Source: BS150m-G50 sp964501185 [NCBI: uncultured Bacteroidia bacterium]
GTDB taxonomy: Bacteria; CAIWAD01; BS150m-G50
Direction: 5' to 3'
Assembly: GCA_964501185.1 (NCBI GenBank)
Contig: CAZCRT010000041.1
Coordinates: forward strand, 1 to 21,385
DNA: 21,385 bases
Numbering within the stretch: position 1 is the first letter of the stretch; each line of letters opens with the position of its first letter. The position numbers and the translations under genes are program-made. Below, one piece after another: positions 16,104 to 21,385 of this stretch. The notes under the pieces are model-generated. The model saw only the letters and a list, made by a program, of their open reading frames with translations. It made no database searches and was not told the DNA's origin.

Positions 16104-19100
16104 ATGTTCGCACTTCTACTGACTCTACTGCTTGCCGGTACCGTCGTGGCGGGTGATGGCACTCGTGAGACTGAGGGCTATCGAATTATCACTGAACCTG
16201 CCGGGAGTGAAGGTATACATGTAACCTTTGAACTACTCGATTATGAAGTCCGGGAGGAATCCGGCTACAGCGAAATCCTGATTGATGGAGCCGGCAGACG
16301 CGCCCACCGGGGCGCCCCGGACCTGCCGCTGGTTTCAGCACTGCTTGAAGTGCCTTCTGAAGCGGGTATCGGACTGCAGCTGCTCAAGGTAACAAATGAT
16401 GTCAGCATAGATTTTATTCCCCATCCGGTTGTGGATTTTTCAGAGCATCTGGAACCGGGTGAAAAGCCGGGTGAGCGGGAGATTGTATCACAGATTACCG
16501 AGACGCAATTACCATTGGTCGGTCTCGGCACAGCAGCAATTCTGAGAGACAGGAGAGTTGTACAGATCACCTTTGCACCATGTCAGAGCCTGTCGCAGAC
16601 CGGCGAATTGGAAATCGCCACACGGATTGAGGCGCTGGTTTCCTTCCGGGGCAGCGATTTCAGCAACAGTGGCCAGCTTGTATCACGTCCTGCAACAGCT
16701 GACTGGAGTGAATTGTATCACAATCTGGTACTGAACAGCTCCACCGGTTCCCGGGAAGCAGATGCACCTTACGGTGAATATGTCATCTGCTATCCTGAAG
16801 TCGCCTACGAGGCACTGCAACCATTGATCCAGTGGAAGCGGGAGCTGGGTTATGCAGTAGACGCTGTCTGTACCACACCCGGTAACCTGGATCACAACGA
16901 TATCAAGGACTATCTGCAGAATCGCTGGGATACTGGTGACACCTTTGACTACCTGCTGTTGATAGGGGACAAGGACTACTCACCGGAATCGATCCCGATG
17001 GACGCCTTCTTCATCGATGGTGGGGCGTACGCCGAGCCTGCCTGGAACGGACAGATTGTAACCGATCACCCCTACAGCATGCTGGAGGGTGATGACTTTC
17101 TCCCGGATATCATGGTCGGGCGACTGTCGGTGGATAACGTGGCACAATTGCAGACTGTAGTAAGTAAAATACTCCTTCATGAACGGGACATCAATATCCC
17201 CGCAGAAGATCCTGAATGGCAGCAACGAGCGCTGATGGTCTGTGACCAGGCTCTGGCCTGGTCCCGGGTGGAGGTGATGAGACAGATTCGCGACCGTATG
17301 CTGCTGGATGGATTCGTGGAAGTGGACAGCGCTTACAGCCACTACTACTACCCGTTACCGATCTCTACCATCTACAATCCGGTTAACGATGGTGCCAGCT
17401 TCGTCAACTACCGTGGCTACGGAATGCGCAACGCCTGGTACACCCCATATTTCACTTCCTACGATATCACCACCACGCTGTTTAACTACGACAAACTGCC
17501 GGTAGTGACCGGGATCGTTTGTGGCGGTGGCGATTTTGCTTCTGTAGACCATGACCCGAATTTTGGAGAAACCTGGCTGCGGCATGGTTCCAGCACTCAA
17601 CCAAGAGGCGCAGTCGCCTTTATGGGACCCTCCGAAGAGGATACCCATACCCGCTGGAACAACACTATTGATCTGGGCATTTATCAGGGACTATTGCAGG
17701 AGAACCTCCCCCGACTGGGACAGATTCTGGCACGCGGCAAGCTGGAACTTTATCTTAACAATCCCAATTTTCATGCACCGGGGCAACCGAACAACTCGGT
17801 GCATTTCTACTTCCATACCTACAACCTGCTGGGTGACCCCGGGCTGATCCTGACTCCGGGTACACCACAGGAGTTAAATGTATCACATCCGGGCCAGGTA
17901 CAGCACAGCTGCAATACGATTGCAGTTCAGGTTTCCTCGGATGATGTCCCTGCGGTGGCGTATGTCACATTCTATGATGCAGCCGGTGACGCTTCTTTCA
18001 GTGCCTGGAGCGGTGCTGATGGACTGGCGCTGGTTCCGGTTACCCTGGCCTCAGTCGATAACCTGCAGCTGACAGTATCGGGTTACGGCTGGATCCCCTA
18101 TCGGACCGGAATTCCGGTTGTAGAAGATCAGGCAGCATTACAGCTGCAGGAACTGGTTCCGGAAGGTGAAGGAGAACTGGTCATGGGGGAGGAACTGACC
18201 GTGCATTTGCTGGTCAGTAACACCGGCACCATCAACAGCGATCCCTGTACAGTTACGCTGCAGGCAGAGGGTTGTGCCTTTGAGAATCCCGTTACTGTTC
18301 CGGCAGTGGAGCCGGGAGGCGAAGCGCTTTCCACTGAAACCACCGGATTACTGATCAACGATCCGGGACTTGTCCTGGAGGAACATCTGTTTATTGGTGA
18401 AACAGGAGATGGTGAATTGCTGGGATTCTCGCAGCTGGTTCACGGCCATGCCCTGGAAGCTGGTTCACTCCTGTTTCTGGATGGGGAAAACCAGCTGCCG
18501 GAACGTGGTGAAACCGCAACATTGGAGATTAATCTGACAGCTACCGGTGACAATCCATTCCCGGCCGGCACCATGATCAGCAGCAGTTATCCGGTTGGCC
18601 TGCAGGCATCACCAACAGGTTTTCAACTCGCAGAGGAACTGCTGCCCGGTGCCACAGTACTGCTGTCTACAACGCTGACAGTCTCATCGGGTTGTTATTA
18701 CGGTACCCGTCCACTCAGTTTCACGGCGATACACAATGGCTATGATTACACTGCGCCGGCTCCGTTAACAGTAGGGGAGTTGGACTGGAGTGAACCGGGT
18801 GGGCCTGATGAATGGGGTTACCGTGTGTATCACAGCAGTGATTCGCTGGCGGAGATGGCTGTGTATGAATGGATAGAACTGGCACCATCGCAGGGCGGGC
18901 CGGGGACAGCGCTTAATGTTCACGATCCTCACTGGGTCAGCGGAGATGAGCCGCATGGTGAAACTGAAGTCGTCGATCTTCCTTTCAACTTAGTGTTTTA
19001 TAGTCAGGATTGCACTACAATTTCTGTCTGCACTAACGGCTGGATTGCACCCGGTGTTACCAACCTGACCAGTTTTCGTAATAGCCAGATTCCAGGTGCA

Positions 19101-19700
19101 AACGGCCCTCCCGGTATGATTGCACCTCTCTGGGACGACCTGCATAACTATGGTGGTGGTGATATCTATACCTGGCACGATATCAATGGTGGCAGGTTCT
19201 ATATCGAATGGGAGGAATTCTACCTGGCGAATGGTGCACAACAACGGCTGGATTTTCAGGTTGTCCTGCACGATCTTCAGCAGTACCCCAGCGTCAGCGG
19301 TGAAAGCGAGATCCTTTTCCACTATCGCAACTGGTACAATGGCGACAGTGGTGAGAACTATGCTACCGTTGGTATTGAGAATCAGGAGGAAACAGCAGGG
19401 CTGGAGTACAGTTTCAACAACCAGTTCCTGCAACCCAATCAGCAGCTCGGGGATGAGCAGAGCCTCTGGTGGACTACCGGCAGCAGTTTTAATCCACCGG
19501 AGATAGCGCTTTTCATATACAATGCTGACCTCTATCTCTATTGGGATCCGGTTGCAGGTGCTGGAAGTTACACAATCTATTCCAGCACTGATCCCTACAA
19601 CGGATATACAGTGGATGAATCCGGCGTGTTGACAGGTGAACTGTGGATTGCGCCATTACCGGCGGAGCAACGCTTCTACCGGGTAACAGCCGTGCGGTAG
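16104..19700 (+). CDS. Large secreted gingipain-like (peptidase C25 family) protein lacking the catalytic His
   Basis: A 1198-aa exported protein. GGAGAG (16095-16100) precedes the ATG, and a signal peptide follows (FALLLTLLLAGTVVA). About 20-215 resembles the C25 propeptide. About 222-590 is the C25-like caspase-fold domain: YVICYPEVAYEAL, YLLLIGDKDY and LPDIMVGRLSVDN are family hallmarks, and GIVCGGGDF supplies the expected catalytic cysteine, Cys473. In gingipains the His sits in an N-Y-x-G-H-G motif some 33 residues earlier; here the motif reads NYRGYG, with Tyr439 in its place. So it may be inactive or use another base. After it come Ig/CARDB-like repeats (about 690-900), a globular beta region (about 905-1120) and a last domain with LYWDPVAGAGSYTIYSS, fibronectin-III-like. 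No NPFNP/FlgD sorting tail is present, so its anchoring must differ from that of the 3106 protein. Confidence 0.85.
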   Translation: MFALLLTLLLAGTVVAGDGTRETEGYRIITEPAGSEGIHVTFELLDYEVREESGYSEILIDGAGRRAHRGAPDLPLVSALLEVPSEAGIGLQLLKVTNDVSIDFIPHPVVDFSEHLEPGEKPGEREIVSQITETQLPLVGLGTAAILRDRRVVQITFAPCQSLSQTGELEIATRIEALVSFRGSDFSNSGQLVSRPATADWSELYHNLVLNSSTGSREADAPYGEYVICYPEVAYEALQPLIQWKRELGYAVDAVCTTPGNLDHNDIKDYLQNRWDTGDTFDYLLLIGDKDYSPESIPMDAFFIDGGAYAEPAWNGQIVTDHPYSMLEGDDFLPDIMVGRLSVDNVAQLQTVVSKILLHERDINIPAEDPEWQQRALMVCDQALAWSRVEVMRQIRDRMLLDGFVEVDSAYSHYYYPLPISTIYNPVNDGASFVNYRGYGMRNAWYTPYFTSYDITTTLFNYDKLPVVTGIVCGGGDFASVDHDPNFGETWLRHGSSTQPRGAVAFMGPSEEDTHTRWNNTIDLGIYQGLLQENLPRLGQILARGKLELYLNNPNFHAPGQPNNSVHFYFHTYNLLGDPGLILTPGTPQELNVSHPGQVQHSCNTIAVQVSSDDVPAVAYVTFYDAAGDASFSAWSGADGLALVPVTLASVDNLQLTVSGYGWIPYRTGIPVVEDQAALQLQELVPEGEGELVMGEELTVHLLVSNTGTINSDPCTVTLQAEGCAFENPVTVPAVEPGGEALSTETTGLLINDPGLVLEEHLFIGETGDGELLGFSQLVHGHALEAGSLLFLDGENQLPERGETATLEINLTATGDNPFPAGTMISSSYPVGLQASPTGFQLAEELLPGATVLLSTTLTVSSGCYYGTRPLSFTAIHNGYDYTAPAPLTVGELDWSEPGGPDEWGYRVYHSSDSLAEMAVYEWIELAPSQGGPGTALNVHDPHWVSGDEPHGETEVVDLPFNLVFYSQDCTTISVCTNGWIAPGVTNLTSFRNSQIPGANGPPGMIAPLWDDLHNYGGGDIYTWHDINGGRFYIEWEEFYLANGAQQRLDFQVVLHDLQQYPSVSGESEILFHYRNWYNGDSGENYATVGIENQEETAGLEYSFNNQFLQPNQQLGDEQSLWWTTGSSFNPPEIALFIYNADLYLYWDPVAGAGSYTIYSSTDPYNGYTVDESGVLTGELWIAPLPAEQRFYRVTAVR

Positions 19701-19720
19701 GGTAATGGAGAACTCGTAAG

Positions 19721-19970
19721 AACTCACACCGAGTACACGGAGTAAGAAAAAGCACCGAAACACAGAGAAGAAACAATTACGGCTAAGAGAAGACAACCGG
19801 GAAATTCTAACTGTTTTCCTCCTGTCTGGCATACACAGATTCAGGGATAGATAAACTTACATAGAAATGTGAATTTTCTCCAGATATCCGAACTGTCTGA
19901 GCTTACCTGCACTCAGCCCTTAGCTTTCTTCTCTCCGTGTCTCTGTAACTCTGTGTACTCCGTATGAGTC
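19721..19970. repeat. 250-bp imperfect inverted-repeat element with CACAGAG-type arms
   Basis: The left arm (19721-19787) and right arm (19919-19970) are imperfect reverse complements. Both carry ACTCA-x-AC-x-GAGTACAC-x-GAGT, then CACAGAG/CACGGAG-like units, GAGAAGAAA and GCTAAG; the left arm has extra bases between blocks. The first 25 positions match at 20. Between the arms lies a second hairpin: AGACA (19791-19795) with TGTCT (19823-19827) and GGGAAA (19799-19804) with TTTTCC (19814-19819). There is no ORF. The purine-rich CACAGAG/CACGGAG run resembles dispersed intergenic repeats I recall from many environmental genomes. It may be a MITE-like insertion or a structured RNA. It ends 17 bases before the MFS start codon. 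Confidence 0.75.
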
Positions 19971-19987
19971 ATTAATTCCTGGGAATC

Positions 19988-21274
19988 ATGCTATCACTTA
20001 AAAACCTGAATCCTCTAAGCCGTCAGACCCTGAAGATGCATCTTGCTGCCGCTCCGTTTGACGGTATGGCGCACGCAGGATTAGCACTGTTCGTCACAAT
20101 CGCCCGCAAGAGCCTGGGTGCTGATGATTTCCAGATAATGCTTTTCACCATGACTGCTCCGCTCTGTTTCCTGCTTTCCATTTACTGGGCGGAACTGATC
20201 AGGGTATTCAGGCACTGGCGTACGCTGTTTCTGCTGACTGCCCTGATCGGAGTCCTGCCGCTGTTGTTGATGCTTCATTACGAGAGTGTTGAGGTCCTGC
20301 TGGGATTGATGCTGCTTTTTCATCTGGGCACGTCACTGTATGTCCCGCTGCGCAATCGTGTGATTCAGAATAACTATCCTGCTGATCGACGCAGTCATCT
20401 TTACAGTCAGATTGCGCGTATGATCACACTGGCCGCACTGCTGCTGGCCTGGCCGCTGGGGCTGTTTCTGGACAGCGGTGTCGATAACTGGCGCTGGCTG
20501 TTTCTCTTTGTGGCAATTGCCGCTACTGTGGATCGTGTATTGCAATACCTGGTACCGGAAAATCCGAAGCAGCTGCAGACCACAGTCCCGATTGCAAGCC
20601 CCGGCTGGATGGGTGTGCCTTTCCCCCGCTGGTCGCATCTGGTCAAACCGTGGCAGCGGATGCACGATGTTCTGAATCGTAACCGCCAGTTTTTTCGCTG
20701 GGAAATGCAGTTCATGCTCTACGGACTGGCGTTTTTTATCATCTTCACCCTCCTGCCCGGCTTCCTGGTGGAGGAACTCGGTCTGAGTTACGGGCAAATT
20801 TCACTGGGTCAGGTTGCGGTAGCTCAGCTGGGCAGCGTTATCATGCTGCCGGTAATGGGTAAATTCCATGACAGGCTCAATCCCGCCTCTTTTGCCAGCC
20901 GGGTCTTTCTGTTGCTGGCTCTTTTTCCGCTGCTACTTATCATTACCGGATTTACCCCTGCGGGCAATCTGCGAATGCTGCCCTATCTGCTGGCGTTTCT
21001 GGTCCAGGGTATCGCTATCAGCGGGGTTATTGTCGCCTGGAGCTTATCCAGTATGACTTTCGCCGGCAATGAAGATGGCGCTCTTTACCAGAGCATCCAT
21101 GTAACGCTGACCGGGATGCGTGGCATGCTGGGGCCACTGATCGGTTGGTTGACAAAAACCTGGTTCGGCTGGTACGCAGCTTTTACACTTGCGGTGCTGC
21201 TGCTGTTGCTGGCCTCTCTGCTGATGCAGATGCAGGGGCGTCAACTGGAGAAAGGGGCAGCGGTAGACAGATAG
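19988..21274 (+). CDS. Major facilitator superfamily (MFS) transporter
   Basis: A 428-aa inner-membrane protein with about twelve hydrophobic helices in two halves, split by a basic, Pro-rich loop near residues 195-225 (SPGWMGVPFPRW...). YVPLRNRVIQNNYPADRRSHLYSQIAR (given as FHLGTSLYVPLRNRV and NNYPADRRSHLY) is the cytoplasmic loop between helices of the first half, rich in Arg as in MFS proteins. The second half has GISGV-like Gly-rich helices and a loop KFHDRLNP matching the MFS motif A position. Substrate cannot be told; nothing links it clearly to polysaccharide synthesis. The ATG at 19988 has only GGGA (19981-19984) close upstream, inside a short dyad ATTCC-TG-GGAAT (19975-19986). The inverted-repeat element just upstream may supply or disturb its promoter. 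Confidence 0.85.
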   Translation: MLSLKNLNPLSRQTLKMHLAAAPFDGMAHAGLALFVTIARKSLGADDFQIMLFTMTAPLCFLLSIYWAELIRVFRHWRTLFLLTALIGVLPLLLMLHYESVEVLLGLMLLFHLGTSLYVPLRNRVIQNNYPADRRSHLYSQIARMITLAALLLAWPLGLFLDSGVDNWRWLFLFVAIAATVDRVLQYLVPENPKQLQTTVPIASPGWMGVPFPRWSHLVKPWQRMHDVLNRNRQFFRWEMQFMLYGLAFFIIFTLLPGFLVEELGLSYGQISLGQVAVAQLGSVIMLPVMGKFHDRLNPASFASRVFLLLALFPLLLIITGFTPAGNLRMLPYLLAFLVQGIAISGVIVAWSLSSMTFAGNEDGALYQSIHVTLTGMRGMLGPLIGWLTKTWFGWYAAFTLAVLLLLLASLLMQMQGRQLEKGAAVDR

Positions 21275-21297
21275 TGGCAGATGCTATCGCTGTTTTT
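21267..21297 (+). terminator. Weak candidate terminator after the MFS gene
   Basis: GATAG (21270-21274) pairs with CTATC (21284-21288), and across a two-base bulge ACA (21267-21269) pairs with TGT (21291-21293), followed by four T residues. The stem begins inside the last codons of the MFS gene. It is short and not GC-rich, so termination here would be inefficient at best. Confidence 0.3.
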
Positions 21298-21385
21298 CGC
21301 AGTTCTATATCTCTGGCAGACATGCAAAAGAATTTATTCTCTGCGCAATAACTTCAAATGATAGTTGCTTAATCGGCTGGGAATT

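Noticed and set aside
18990-19433. 147-codon minus-strand ORF inside the C25-like gene
   Set aside because: A shadow of a well-preserved 1198-aa gene; no start context and no domain features.
20333-20797. 154-codon minus-strand ORF opposite the MFS gene
   Set aside because: Gln- and His-rich composition typical of the antisense of a Leu-rich membrane protein; no supporting signal.

Overview
The window reads as a chromosomal piece of a Gram-negative, probably uncultured bacterium of the FCB (Fibrobacteres-Chlorobi-Bacteroidetes) superphylum or a neighbouring candidate phylum. This rests mainly on the beta-helix protein at 3106-4638. Its C-terminus carries the NYPNPFNPTT / FlgD-like sorting domain typical of type IX secretion cargo in those lineages. 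A very large gingipain-type (C25) protein at 16104-19700 fits the same picture. Base composition is near 50% GC and looks even by eye. I see no rRNA, tRNA, CRISPR array, transposase or phage gene. The phylum is an inference.

Layout. Positions 1-710 hold no convincing protein gene, but contain a clear rho-independent terminator (347-374), a dyad and a possible tiny ORF. Then come an AlgI-like MBOAT acyltransferase and an overlapping SGNH-like partner (711-3060), a pair expected to O-acetylate a polysaccharide outside the cytoplasm. A secreted parallel beta-helix protein follows on the minus strand (3106-4638). From 4867 to 15977 lies a surface-polysaccharide locus. It contains a Wza-like SLBB export protein, a Wzz-like chain-length protein without kinase, a polytopic GT-C-like membrane protein, a secreted TIM-barrel (glycosidase-like) protein, a Wzx-type flippase and a hexapeptide acetyltransferase, all plus strand. 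Next are an NAD-dependent epimerase/dehydratase and a GT4 glycosyltransferase (minus strand), then a WbaP/WcaJ-type initiating phosphoglycosyltransferase (plus strand). The large C25-like protein comes next, then a 250-bp inverted-repeat element (19721-19970) and an MFS transporter (19988-21274).

How it fits together. The phosphoglycosyltransferase starts the repeat unit on undecaprenyl phosphate, and GT4 and other enzymes extend it. The flippase moves it across the membrane. An unidentified polymerase (possibly the 7788 gene) with the Wzz-like protein sets chain length, and the SLBB protein exports the chain. Two acyl-transfer routes (cytoplasmic hexapeptide; MBOAT/SGNH at the membrane) could decorate it. 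The secreted barrel protein may trim it. No tyrosine autokinase, no certain Wzy and only one classical glycosyltransferase are visible, so the pathway needs genes elsewhere.

Most notable: the C25-like protein has Tyr where the catalytic His is expected; hairpins sit over the Shine-Dalgarno sequences of two intercistronic regions; a 31-codon ORF is wedged between the Wzz and GT-C genes; and the 250-bp inverted repeat is built from CACAGAG-like units. I did not find a clear new defence or mobile system.
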